This document shows positions 8,697 through 17,423 of a DNA stretch of 64,000 nt, in pieces. The stretch's first letter is position 1. Each line of letters starts with the position of its first letter. The translations under genes and the position numbers were made by a program. The notes beneath the pieces are model-generated. The model searched no databases and had not been told where the DNA came from. It was given only the letters and a program-made list of their open reading frames with translations. The DNA comes from CAISIP01 sp037968655 (GTDB lineage Bacteria; Pseudomonadota; Gammaproteobacteria; Burkholderiales; Burkholderiaceae_C), in NCBI GenBank assembly GCA_037968655.1, contig JBBKVW010000290.1, positions 7,652 through 71,651 on the forward strand, given 5' to 3'.

Positions 8697-9869
8697 TCAT
8701 GGATGGAGCATGTCCGGGCCCATGGCAGTGCGATACCACTCATGGAAATGCTGCATTCCGTCTTCCATCGGACTCTGGTAGGGGCCGCGCTCATCGACAC
8801 CGCGTTGCATCAGCGCGCGCCTGCCGGCATCCATGCGCAGCGCGATCTCGTCGTCCTCGACGCAGGTCTCCATGTAGGCCGCCTGCTGTGCCTCGACAAA
8901 TTCGCGTTCGAACGCCGCAATCTCTTCCGGGTAATAGAACTCGACCACGTTGAGTGTCTTTTGCGGCCCCATCGGATGCAGGGTGGACACGGTCAGCACA
9001 TGCGGATACCACTCCAGCATCACATGCGGATAGTAGGCCAGCCAGATGGCGCCGAACTTGGGCGGGCGGCCGTTGCGGTAGTTCAGCAGCGCGGCTTGCC
9101 AGCGCTCATAGGCCGGACTGCCGGCCTTGCCCAGGCGATTGGCCACCCCGACCGTCTGCACGCAGTAGGACTTGCCGAACTCCCAGCGCAGGTCATCGCA
9201 GGTCACGAAACTACCCAGGCCGGGGTGGAAGGGCCCAACGTGGTAGTCCTCCAGATAGACCTCGATGAAGGTTTTCCAGTTGTAATTGCATTCATGCAGT
9301 TCGACATGATCCAGCACGTGGCCGGAAAAATCCAGGTCGGCCACGGGGCCCAATCGGGCCAGATCAGCCGCCACGCTGGGGTGGTTTGACGCCTGACCGC
9401 GTGCCTGCTCGAACAACAGGCCGTTCCATTCCTGCAAGGGGAAATTTTCCAGGTTCAGGCAAGGATCTTCGGGAAAATGCGGGGCGCCGATCAGGGTGCC
9501 GGCCGGTATGCCGGCGCCGCCGCCGCTGTAGGTCCATCGATGCAAAGGGCACACCAGATTGCCGAAGGCACTGCCGGGTTGTTCGCGCAGCAGGCTGCCG
9601 CGGCCCTTGAGCATCAGGGCCTGCCGGTGCCGGCAGACATTGGAGATCAATTGCAACCCGTCCGGAGCATGTACCAGCGCCCGACCACCGGACTCCTGTG
9701 GCAGCGTGTAATAGTCGCCTGCCTCAGGTACGGCCAGACGATGGCCCGCATATCGCGCGCTGCGCTGGAATATGCGCTGTTGTTCGTGCTGGTAGACGGC
9801 CTCGTCGAAGTAGCTGGCAACCGATAACTGGCTTGCAGCCTGCTGCAGGCTAAGACTTAAATCAGACAT
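8697..9869 (-). CDS. Rieske non-heme iron oxygenase, alpha subunit
   Basis: 390 residues. The Rieske [2Fe-2S] ligands are visible as C79-x-H81 and C107-x2-H110 (VCRHR, CPLHRW). The catalytic domain carries NWKTFIEVYLEDYHVGPFHPG, giving the mononuclear-iron histidines H210 and H215 with an acidic neighbour at 207/208. The architecture resembles choline/glycine-betaine-type and other ring-hydroxylating oxygenase alpha subunits. The physiological substrate is not evident, and no reductase or ferredoxin partner lies next to it. It shares a transcript direction with sseA. The 240 bp upstream to xseB is the divergent promoter region. Confidence 0.88.
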   Translation of the reverse strand: MSDLSLSLQQAASQLSVASYFDEAVYQHEQQRIFQRSARYAGHRLAVPEAGDYYTLPQESGGRALVHAPDGLQLISNVCRHRQALMLKGRGSLLREQPGSAFGNLVCPLHRWTYSGGGAGIPAGTLIGAPHFPEDPCLNLENFPLQEWNGLLFEQARGQASNHPSVAADLARLGPVADLDFSGHVLDHVELHECNYNWKTFIEVYLEDYHVGPFHPGLGSFVTCDDLRWEFGKSYCVQTVGVANRLGKAGSPAYERWQAALLNYRNGRPPKFGAIWLAYYPHVMLEWYPHVLTVSTLHPMGPQKTLNVVEFYYPEEIAAFEREFVEAQQAAYMETCVEDDEIALRMDAGRRALMQRGVDERGPYQSPMEDGMQHFHEWYRTAMGPDMLHP

Positions 9870-10109
9870 CGATGACCTGACCTAATTGCTCCCCACAGGG
9901 AGAAGACAACCGCAACTGCATCGGCAGCCTACGGTGACAAGATACACCGGACGTGCCGGCAGGCAAGCGGATGATTCTACCTGTCGAGGAATCTGCGCCG
10001 GGACTTCTGCCGGCGCCTGCCATGGTGTCTGGTCTGACGTCTAGCGATCCGGAGCGGCCTTCAATATGGTGGGAGCCTAAAATGCCGTGTTTTGACGATT
10101 GTTCATCCC

Positions 10110-10352
10110 ATGGTCAAGGCAACTGCCAATCCGAGCGCCGAGGCGCTTCCTGCCAGCTACGAGAGCGCGCTGGAGGAACTTGAAAAGCTGCTGGGCCGGC
10201 TCGAATCCGGTGACATGCCGCTGGAGCAACTGCTGGGTTCATACCAGCGCGGCGCGCAATTGCTGCAGTATTGCCGTGACAAGCTGCAGGCCGTGGAAAA
10301 CCAGATCAAGGTGCTGGACGCCGGAACGCTCAAGACATGGATACCCGAGTGA
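10110..10352 (+). CDS. xseB: Exodeoxyribonuclease VII small subunit
   Basis: 80 residues from the ATG at 10110; a TTG at 10092 is possible but adds nothing conserved. YESALEELEKLLGRLESGDMPLEQLL and YQRGAQLLQYCRDKLQAVENQI are the hallmark helices of XseB, which binds the large subunit of the single-strand nuclease. The large-subunit gene xseA is not in the window. The gene overlaps ispA by 16 bp; the order xseB-ispA-dxs is a common proteobacterial arrangement and supports the call. Confidence 0.93.
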   Translation: MVKATANPSAEALPASYESALEELEKLLGRLESGDMPLEQLLGSYQRGAQLLQYCRDKLQAVENQIKVLDAGTLKTWIPE

Positions 10353-11329
10353 ATCACCGCCCCCCGCTGTCGGCAGCGCCGGTGGCAGACCTGCGCGATC
10401 CGCCGTTGGCGTCGCCGGCGGTGGATTTGCCTGAATGGATGGCCGAGCGTCTGGGGTTGGTCGAACATGCGCTGCAGCGCTGGGTCAGCGCAGAACCGCC
10501 CGAGGGCCTGGACCACGGCGCTCCGGCCGCGCTGGTGCAGGCCATGCGCTATGCGGTGCTCGATGGCGGCAAGCGCCTGCGCCCCTTGCTGGCGCTGGCC
10601 GCTTGCGAGGCTTTGCGGGGTCATCCTGACGCGGCATTGCGGGCCGCCTGCGCGGTCGAACTGATCCACGCCTATTCCCTCGTTCACGATGACATGCCTT
10701 GCATGGACAACGACATACTGCGCCGCGGCAAGCCGACGGTGCATGTCGCCTTTGACGAAGCGACGGCGCTGTTGGCCGGAGATGCGCTGCAGGCGCTGGC
10801 ATTCGAGTTGTTGACGCCCGAGTCGACAGATGCTGTACCGTTTGCCATGCAGGCACTTTTTTGTCGTCTGCTTTCGCGCGCGGCCGGCAGCGCCGGCATG
10901 GCTGGCGGTCAGGCCATCGACCTTGCCAGCGTTGGTTGCGCGTTGAGCGAAAGACAGTTGTGCGACATGCATGCGCTCAAGACCGGCGCCCTGTTGCAAG
11001 GCAGCGTGCTGATGGGCGCTGCCTGCGGCGCGCCTTCAGCGCAACAGTGGCAGGCCCTGCACGACTTCGGTGCAGCCATCGGCCTGGCATTTCAGGTCGT
11101 CGATGACATACTGGATGTGACCTCCGATTCCCAGACGCTGGGAAAGACGGCAGGAAAGGATGCGGCCAACGAAAAACCCACCTATGTGTCGGTACTCGGC
11201 CTGGCGCGATCGCAGGAGTATGCGCAGGAACTGCTGGCCCAGGCCCTGGCTGCGCTGGAGCGCGGCGCGCTGCCCGACGATCGCATGCTGCGCGCGCTCG
11301 CCGACATGGTCGTGAACCGATCCAATTGA
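10337..11329 (+). CDS. ispA: Farnesyl diphosphate synthase
   Basis: 330 residues. This polyprenyl synthase condenses IPP with DMAPP and GPP to farnesyl diphosphate. The first aspartate-rich motif reads DDMPCMDND, the second DDILD near residue 256, and the GGKRLRP motif is present ahead of them. The first 30 residues (NHRPPLSAAPVADLRDPPLA) look like a non-conserved extension; the start is set by overlap with xseB. Dxs follows 9 bp downstream, coupling early isoprenoid supply with chain elongation. Confidence 0.94.
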   Translation: MDTRVNHRPPLSAAPVADLRDPPLASPAVDLPEWMAERLGLVEHALQRWVSAEPPEGLDHGAPAALVQAMRYAVLDGGKRLRPLLALAACEALRGHPDAALRAACAVELIHAYSLVHDDMPCMDNDILRRGKPTVHVAFDEATALLAGDALQALAFELLTPESTDAVPFAMQALFCRLLSRAAGSAGMAGGQAIDLASVGCALSERQLCDMHALKTGALLQGSVLMGAACGAPSAQQWQALHDFGAAIGLAFQVVDDILDVTSDSQTLGKTAGKDAANEKPTYVSVLGLARSQEYAQELLAQALAALERGALPDDRMLRALADMVVNRSN

Positions 11330-11338
11330 GGATTGCCG

Positions 11339-13237
11339 ATGCAAGATTCCCCCTATCCCCTGTTGCAGAACATCCTCGATCCGTCCGACCTGCGGCGCAT
11401 GGCGCGTGGCCAGTTGACTGCGCTTGCCGCGCAGTTGCGCGCTTATGTGCTGGAGAGCGTGGCGCGTACCGGCGGCCATCTGAGTTCCAACCTGGGAACG
11501 GTCGAACTGACCGTGGCGCTGCACTATGTGTTCAATACGCCGCATGACCGGCTGGTATGGGACGTGGGCCACCAGACTTACCCGCACAAGATCCTGACCG
11601 GTCGGCGCGAGCGGATGGGCACATTGCGCCAGCTCGGTGGGTTGAGCGGTTTTCCGCAGCGCAGTGAAAGCGCCCACGATGCCTTCGGCACGGCGCATTC
11701 GAGCACTTCGATATCGGCCGCGCTGGGCATGGCCATGGCGGCCAGGATCAAGGGCGAGGACCGGCACAGCGTGGCCATCATCGGCGACGGCGCGCTCACT
11801 GCCGGCATGGCATTCGAGGCTTTGAACAACGCTGGAATCGCAGACTGCAAGCTGCTGGTGATTCTCAACGACAACGACATGAGCATCAGCCCGCCGGTGG
11901 GTGCGCTCAATCGCTATCTGGCCCAGTTGATGACCGGGCAGTTCTATGCTGCGGCCAAGCATGTGGGCAAGAGCGTCCTCAAGGGTGCGCCGCCATTGTT
12001 CGAGCTGGCCAAGCGGATCGAGGAACATGCCAAGGGCATGGTGGTGCCGGCAACGCTGTTCGAGAAGTTCGGTTTCAACTACACCGGTCCGATCGACGGG
12101 CACGACCTTGAGTCGCTGATCCCGACGCTGGAGAATATCCGCCGGCTCGATGGTCCGCAGTTCCTGCATGTGGTCACAAAAAAGGGGCAGGGCTACAAAC
12201 TTGCAGAAGCTGATCCGGTGGCCTATCACGGGCCGGGCAAGTTCGACCCGGCGGTGGGGTTGCAGAAGTCGGCCGCGCCGGCCAAGACCAGTTTCACCCA
12301 GGTCTTTGGCCAGTGGTTGTGTGACATGGCGGCGCAGGACAAGCGCCTGGTCGGCATCACACCAGCCATGCGCGAGGGTTCTGGCATGGTCGAGTTCGAG
12401 AAGCGCTTTCCGTCGCGCTATTTCGACGTTGGCATTGCCGAGCAACACGCTGTCACCTTCGCCGCCGGCCTGGCGTGTGAAGGACTCAAGCCGGTCGTGG
12501 CGATTTATTCGACCTTCCTGCAGCGTGCCTACGACCAGTTGATCCACGATGTGGCGATCCAGAATCTGCCGGTTGTTTTTGCGCTCGACCGCGCCGGTTT
12601 GGTCGGTGCCGATGGCGCGACCCATGCCGGCGCATATGACATTGCCTACTTGCGTTGCATTCCCAATCTGTCCATTGCATGCCCGGCCGATGAGAACGAG
12701 TGCCGCAGGCTGCTAAGCAGTGCCTTTGAGCAGGATCATCCGGTCGCAGTCCGTTATCCGCGCGGTGCCGGAGCAGGCGTTGCCACCGAGCCGGACCTGG
12801 CGGCACTGCCTTACGGCAAGGCGCAGCTGCGCCACAGCGGGCGCGGCATTGCCATCCTGGCGTTTGGCACCCTGTTGCACCCGGCACTGGCTGTGGCCAA
12901 GCAGATCAATGCCACAGTCGTCAATATGCGCTGGGCCAAACCGCTGGACCAGACCCTGTTGCTGGAGGTCGCGCAGCAGCACGAGGCCCTGGTCACAATC
13001 GAAGAAGGGGCGGTCATGGGTGGCGCTGGCAGCGCAGTGGCCGAATGTCTGCAGGCCGCTGGCCTGGTGCGACCGATCCTGCATCTGGGCCTGCCCGACC
13101 AGTTCATCGAGCATGGCGATCCGGTTCACTTGTTGGCGCTGCAAGGACTGGATGCAGACGGCATCGGTGCGGCAATTCGCAAGCGTTTTCCTGAGTTGCT
13201 CGACAGTTCGCGCCCCTCCCTCAAAGTAGTCTGCTGA
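11339..13237 (+). CDS. dxs: 1-deoxy-D-xylulose-5-phosphate synthase
   Basis: 632 residues from the ATG at 11339. It joins pyruvate and glyceraldehyde 3-phosphate to DXP with thiamine diphosphate, the first step of the MEP isoprenoid pathway and a source for thiamine and pyridoxal. Seen in the sequence: WDVGHQTYPHKILTGRR, the ThDP-binding GDGALTAGMAFEALNNAG, and the transketolase-type DRAGLVGADGATHAGAYD. Length is normal. It is the last gene of the xseB-ispA-dxs run; 219 bp without a gene follow. Confidence 0.96.
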   Translation: MQDSPYPLLQNILDPSDLRRMARGQLTALAAQLRAYVLESVARTGGHLSSNLGTVELTVALHYVFNTPHDRLVWDVGHQTYPHKILTGRRERMGTLRQLGGLSGFPQRSESAHDAFGTAHSSTSISAALGMAMAARIKGEDRHSVAIIGDGALTAGMAFEALNNAGIADCKLLVILNDNDMSISPPVGALNRYLAQLMTGQFYAAAKHVGKSVLKGAPPLFELAKRIEEHAKGMVVPATLFEKFGFNYTGPIDGHDLESLIPTLENIRRLDGPQFLHVVTKKGQGYKLAEADPVAYHGPGKFDPAVGLQKSAAPAKTSFTQVFGQWLCDMAAQDKRLVGITPAMREGSGMVEFEKRFPSRYFDVGIAEQHAVTFAAGLACEGLKPVVAIYSTFLQRAYDQLIHDVAIQNLPVVFALDRAGLVGADGATHAGAYDIAYLRCIPNLSIACPADENECRRLLSSAFEQDHPVAVRYPRGAGAGVATEPDLAALPYGKAQLRHSGRGIAILAFGTLLHPALAVAKQINATVVNMRWAKPLDQTLLLEVAQQHEALVTIEEGAVMGGAGSAVAECLQAAGLVRPILHLGLPDQFIEHGDPVHLLALQGLDADGIGAAIRKRFPELLDSSRPSLKVVC

Positions 13238-13374
13238 GGTAGTCTGGCCACTGCCAACCGGCCGCAGACGCTGGCCGAAGCGCGCAACTGCGCGAGTCGT
13301 CGTTTGCTGTTGCTGCGCTGGTGTTTTCCCTAGCTTTCCGCGTTACACTCGGCGGCCTTTTGTCGGCGCATACG

Positions 13375-13392
13375 GTTACCCTAGGGGGTGAC
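13375..13392. promoter_or_regulatory. Dyad upstream of the TRAP permease genes (candidate operator)
   Basis: GTTACCC (13375-13381), TAGG, GGGTGAC (13386-13392) form a near-perfect inverted repeat (6 of 7 positions). It lies 65 bp upstream of the small TRAP permease start and contains one CCTAGG hexamer, a word that also occurs three times before the tungsten oxidoreductase genes. It looks like an operator, but no regulator gene is adjacent. Confidence 0.4.
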
Positions 13393-13456
13393 GCCAGATG
13401 ACGTTTGCCGCGCCACGGGCGTGGCCGCTGCCCGAAGCTGAATTACCGGAGACTCT

Positions 13457-14089
13457 ATGCCTTTCCTGCTTTCCGTATCCAGGGTGATCGACGCGATCAG
13501 CCTGGGCCTTGGCAAATTGATCATGTGGCTGATCCTGGGTGCAACCGTCATCAGCTCGGTCAACGCGGTGCTGCGCAAGGCCTTCAATGTCGGGTCGAAC
13601 TCTGCGCTGGAGATTCAGTGGTATCTGTTTGCCGGCGTCTTCATGCTCGGTGTCGGATACGTCATGCTCAAGAACGACCATGTGCGTATCGACTTCATCT
13701 CCGGGCGTTTTTCCAAACGGACCAATGCCATCATCGACGCCATCGGCATCGTGGTGTTCACGATCCCATTGGCCATCATCATGATCGACCTGGCCTGGCC
13801 CTACTTCATGCGCGCCTATGACAGTGGGGAGATGAGCCAGAATGCCGGCGGACTGATCCGCTGGCCGGCCATCATGCTGATACCGGTCGGGTTCGGCGTG
13901 CTGCTGATGCAGGCGATCTCCGAACTGATCAAGCGCATAGGCTTTCTGACCGGCCACCGTGACCAGCCTTTCTCGGTCGAGCACGACAAGACCAACGAAG
14001 AACTGTTGGCCGAGGAAATGGCCGCTGAAGAAGAAGCCGAGATGGCCCGCGCGCAAGGGCATCGCGTACAACTGCCAGGAAAAGACTGA
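13457..14089 (+). CDS. TRAP transporter small permease (DctQ type)
   Basis: 210 residues with four predicted membrane helices (starting around residues 20, 57, 96 and 140), the DctQ layout. GSNSALEIQWYLFAGVFMLGVGYVMLKNDHVRID matches the family signature region EIQWYLF. The C-terminal tail is charged (Glu-rich) and cytoplasmic. It couples with the large permease, whose ATG follows its stop by one base. It belongs with the TakP-like binding protein encoded on the opposite strand. Confidence 0.92.
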   Translation: MPFLLSVSRVIDAISLGLGKLIMWLILGATVISSVNAVLRKAFNVGSNSALEIQWYLFAGVFMLGVGYVMLKNDHVRIDFISGRFSKRTNAIIDAIGIVVFTIPLAIIMIDLAWPYFMRAYDSGEMSQNAGGLIRWPAIMLIPVGFGVLLMQAISELIKRIGFLTGHRDQPFSVEHDKTNEELLAEEMAAEEEAEMARAQGHRVQLPGKD

Positions 14090-14090
14090 C

Positions 14091-15938
14091 ATGATCGAAT
14101 TCCTCACCCAGAACTTTGTCCCGGTCATGTTCGCCGGGCTGTTGTTCTTCCTGTTGACGGGCATTCCTGTCGCATTCGGCCTGGCCGCAACTGGCTTGTT
14201 CTTCGGCCTGATCGGCATGGAACTGGGCCTGTTCTCGACCAACCTGTTCCAGGCGCTGCCACTGCGGGTGTTTGCCATCATGTCCAACGAGACGTTGCTG
14301 GCAATTCCTTTTTTCACTTTCATGGGCATCATCCTGGAGCGCTCCCGAATGGCCGAGGACCTGCTGTCCACGGTCGGCCAGGTGTTCGGTCCGGCGCGCG
14401 GCGGCCTGGCGATCGCCGTGATCCTGGTTGGCGCCTTGCTGGCTGCCACCACCGGTGTGGTCGCCGCAGCGGTGATTTCGATGGGCCTGATCTCATTGCC
14501 GATCATGCTGCGCTATGGCTACAACCGCACCATTGCCACCGGCGCCATCACAGCGTCCGGCACCCTGGCCCAGGCCATTCCACCGTCCCTGGTGCTGATC
14601 GTGCTGGCCGACCAGATGGGCCGTTCGGTCGGCGACATGTACGCCGGCGCATTGATGCCGGCCTTGCTGCTGGTTGCGCTGTACGTGAGTTATATCGTCC
14701 TGATTGCGATCGTCAAACCCAAGTGGGTGCCGGCCTTGCCTGCCGAGGCGCGCATCTACCGCGAGAACAATGGAGCCAGCGGCCACGTGTCGTTGATCGT
14801 ATTGCTGGTGGTCTGCGGCCTGGCTGGCTGGTTCTGGTCAACTGTCCACGATGGCTACATGACGCGCTGGATGGAACGAACCATTCCGTCGCCCGGCGAC
14901 GAGATCGTGATCATGTCCCTGACGGTGTCGTCGTTGCTGGCACTTGTTCTGGCCATCGTCAACCGCGTCACAGGCATGGGACTGCTGTCCAAGTTGGCCG
15001 AGCAGGTCACTTTCGTACTGATACCGCCCCTGGTGCTGATGTTCCTGGTGCTGGGGACGATTTTCCTGGGCATTGCCACGCCAACGGAAGGTGGCGCCAT
15101 GGGCGCGATGGGCGCACTGATCATGGCGGTGTCGCGCCGGCGCCTGAGCTTCAAGCTGCTCAAGCAGGCGCTCGATGGCACTGCCAAGCTGGCGACCTTC
15201 GTGATGTTCATCCTGGTCGGCTCCACGGTATTTAGCTTCACCTTCAACGCGGCCGATGGCCACGTCTGGGTGGAGCACCTGTTCACCAACATGCCTGGCG
15301 GTGCCTTGGGTTTCCTGATCGTCGTCAACCTGCTGGTGTTCGTGCTGGGTTGCTTCATCGACTTCTTCGAGATCGCATTCATCGTGATCCCGATCCTGGT
15401 TCCGGTGGCGACCAAGATCCTGCCCGAGTTGATGCCTGGCGTGCCGATCGACTCGGTGATGATCTGGTTCGGCATCATCCTGGCCATCAATTTGCAGACG
15501 TCGTTCCTGACCCCGCCGTTCGGATTTGCGCTGTTCTATCTGCGCAGTGTGGCGGCGAAAACCGAATACCAGGACCGCATAACGGGAGAGACGATCCCCG
15601 CAGTCAAGACCTCACAGATCTACATGGGTTCGATCGCATTTCTTTTTCTTCAGATCATCGTCCTGGCGTCGGTCGTCACGTTCCCGCAATTGGTTGTGAG
15701 CGGCATCACCAAGGGGCCGCAGATCGACGCCGAGGCGGCGCTGGAGGCCTTCCGCGTGCCTGGCCCGGGCAAACTGGCTCCTTTGCCGACGTTCGGGTTT
15801 CCGACAGCTCCGGGTGCCAGTGCACCAGCGCAAGGCGCCGCCAGTGCACCCGCCGCAGACGCGGGCGCCGCCGCCAATGATGATCCGATGAAGGCGATCC
15901 TGGACGCAGTGAAGAAGGACGCCGAAGCCAAGAAGTAG
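14091..15938 (+). CDS. TRAP transporter large permease (DctM type), TakM-like
   Basis: 615 residues from the ATG at 14091. Multiple membrane helices in the DctM pattern are visible, with LLAIPFFTFMGIILERS, LAQAIPPSLVLIVLADQMG and GIATPTEGGAMGAMGALI. An insertion of about 60 residues in the middle (YRENNGASGHVS through TIPSPGDE) is typical of the large permeases working with keto-acid/mannitol-type TRAP binding proteins. The last 60 residues are an Ala/Pro-rich cytoplasmic tail ending in a Lys-rich helix. It imports an organic anion using a sodium or proton gradient. The substrate is not known from sequence. Confidence 0.92.
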   Translation: MIEFLTQNFVPVMFAGLLFFLLTGIPVAFGLAATGLFFGLIGMELGLFSTNLFQALPLRVFAIMSNETLLAIPFFTFMGIILERSRMAEDLLSTVGQVFGPARGGLAIAVILVGALLAATTGVVAAAVISMGLISLPIMLRYGYNRTIATGAITASGTLAQAIPPSLVLIVLADQMGRSVGDMYAGALMPALLLVALYVSYIVLIAIVKPKWVPALPAEARIYRENNGASGHVSLIVLLVVCGLAGWFWSTVHDGYMTRWMERTIPSPGDEIVIMSLTVSSLLALVLAIVNRVTGMGLLSKLAEQVTFVLIPPLVLMFLVLGTIFLGIATPTEGGAMGAMGALIMAVSRRRLSFKLLKQALDGTAKLATFVMFILVGSTVFSFTFNAADGHVWVEHLFTNMPGGALGFLIVVNLLVFVLGCFIDFFEIAFIVIPILVPVATKILPELMPGVPIDSVMIWFGIILAINLQTSFLTPPFGFALFYLRSVAAKTEYQDRITGETIPAVKTSQIYMGSIAFLFLQIIVLASVVTFPQLVVSGITKGPQIDAEAALEAFRVPGPGKLAPLPTFGFPTAPGASAPAQGAASAPAADAGAAANDDPMKAILDAVKKDAEAKK

Positions 15939-16021
15939 GGCCACCGCCGGGCGGGCGCTCGGCCACATTGATCTTGTGGCGCCGTTCCAGCCGGTGCCGG
16001 ATTGAACGGTCAACAAACAAA

Positions 16022-16048
16022 AAAAGGCCCCGCATTGCGGGGCCTTTT
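16022..16048. terminator. Bidirectional intrinsic terminator
   Basis: A perfect 12-bp stem (AAAAGGCCCCGC with GCGGGGCCTTTT) with a 3-nt loop, A-rich on the left and T-rich on the right. It can stop transcription from both sides: the TRAP large permease on the + strand and the TRAP binding protein on the - strand. This is the clearest intrinsic terminator in the window. Confidence 0.9.
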
Positions 16049-16092
16049 GCATGGAGGCGGCGTCTTCGAAAAGACGCCGGCCCACTGGCAAC

Positions 16093-17175
16093 TTACAGCT
16101 TCTGGCGCTGCATGTAGTTGTCGAAGGTCGATTCGGTGAAGCGGAACCACAGGTTCTGGTCGCGGCGGAATGCGGAGTAGTCTTCGTAAATCTTCTTCCA
16201 GGCAGGATTGCTGCCATTGAGTTCTGAATACAGAGCCATCGACTCCTTGAAGGCTGCGTCCATCACGGTCGCCGGGAACGGGAACAATTTGGCGCCCAGT
16301 CCCACCAGCTGCTTAAGGGCGCCGGGGTTGAGTGCATCGTACTGCGCTTGCATGTTGGTGTGTGCGTAGTATGAAGCGGCGTTGATGATCGCCTTGTACT
16401 CAGCCGAAAGTCCGTCGTACGCCTTGGTGTTGACGTGCAAGTCGAGCTGGGGGCCGCCTTCCCAGTAACCGGGGTAGGCGTAGTTGTTGGCAACTTTGTA
16501 AAAGCCCAGCTTCAGGTCGTCATACGGACCGACCCATTCGGCCGCATCGATCGTGCCTTTTTCCAGCGACTGATATATCTCGCCGCCGGGAATGTTGGCA
16601 GCAATACCGCCAATGCGCTCCCAGACCTTGCCGCTGAAGCCGCCGGTGCGGAACTTCAGGCCCTTGATGTCGTCCATCGACTTGATCGGCTTGCGGAACC
16701 AGCCGCCCATCTGGGCTCCGGTGTTGCCCATCGGGAAGTTGATGATGTTGTACTGGCGATAGAACTCACGCGTGAGCTTCAGGCCATTGCCATGCATCAT
16801 CCAGGCCGTCATCTGGCGGCTGTTCAGGCCAAACGGAATCGCGCAGCCGATGGCAAACGTGGGATCCTTGCCAAAGTAGTAGTACGGCGCCGTGCTGGCC
16901 ATTTCGACGGTGCCGGCTTGCACCGCATCAACGGTACCGAACGCCGGCACCAGTTCGCCCGGGCCGTGGGTCGTGATCTCGAACTTGCCGCCCGACATGT
17001 CCTTGACCTGCTTGGCAAACACATCCGATACGCCAAACAATGTGTCGAGCGATTTCGGGAAGCTGGAAGTCAGACGCCAGCGCAATGCGGTCTGCGCATG
17101 CACGATTGCTGGCGCGATGCCAGCGGCGAGTACGCCAGCCAGGCCGGTAGTTTTGATGATGGAACGACGATCCAT
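16093..17175 (-). CDS. TRAP transporter substrate-binding protein, TakP-like, Tat-type signal
   Basis: 360 residues from the ATG at 17175, chosen because it opens a twin-arginine-like signal (MDRRSIIKTTGLAGVLAAGI, then IAPAIVHAQ). GELVPAFGTVDAVQAGTVEMA and GLKFRTGGFSGKVWERIGG match the TakP/mannitol-chloroaromatic branch of DctP proteins. These bind 2-keto acids or related carboxylates in the periplasm. An AGGAG site precedes the ATG. The gene converges on the permease genes instead of lying in one operon with them, with a shared terminator between. Confidence 0.9.
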   Translation of the reverse strand: MDRRSIIKTTGLAGVLAAGIAPAIVHAQTALRWRLTSSFPKSLDTLFGVSDVFAKQVKDMSGGKFEITTHGPGELVPAFGTVDAVQAGTVEMASTAPYYYFGKDPTFAIGCAIPFGLNSRQMTAWMMHGNGLKLTREFYRQYNIINFPMGNTGAQMGGWFRKPIKSMDDIKGLKFRTGGFSGKVWERIGGIAANIPGGEIYQSLEKGTIDAAEWVGPYDDLKLGFYKVANNYAYPGYWEGGPQLDLHVNTKAYDGLSAEYKAIINAASYYAHTNMQAQYDALNPGALKQLVGLGAKLFPFPATVMDAAFKESMALYSELNGSNPAWKKIYEDYSAFRRDQNLWFRFTESTFDNYMQRQKL

Positions 17176-17423
17176 GGGTAGTTTCTCCTTTTCATTGATA
17201 CCAAGTGAATTGCACCATGATGGCGCAATTCGAGTAACGGGTGGCGCTGAAGGCCACCAGGACGTGCTGTCCCGCAGATTGTCGACAGGTTCGCCCAAAT
17301 GTGGCAGGGGGGTTTCCCTTACTGGGCCATTCGAATTTGAAACCAAATCAGCGGCTCGGGCTGGAGCAGGCGGAACCCAGGCAATATGACCGGCAGTGGA
17401 GGCCAGCGCGCTGGCATAAGATC

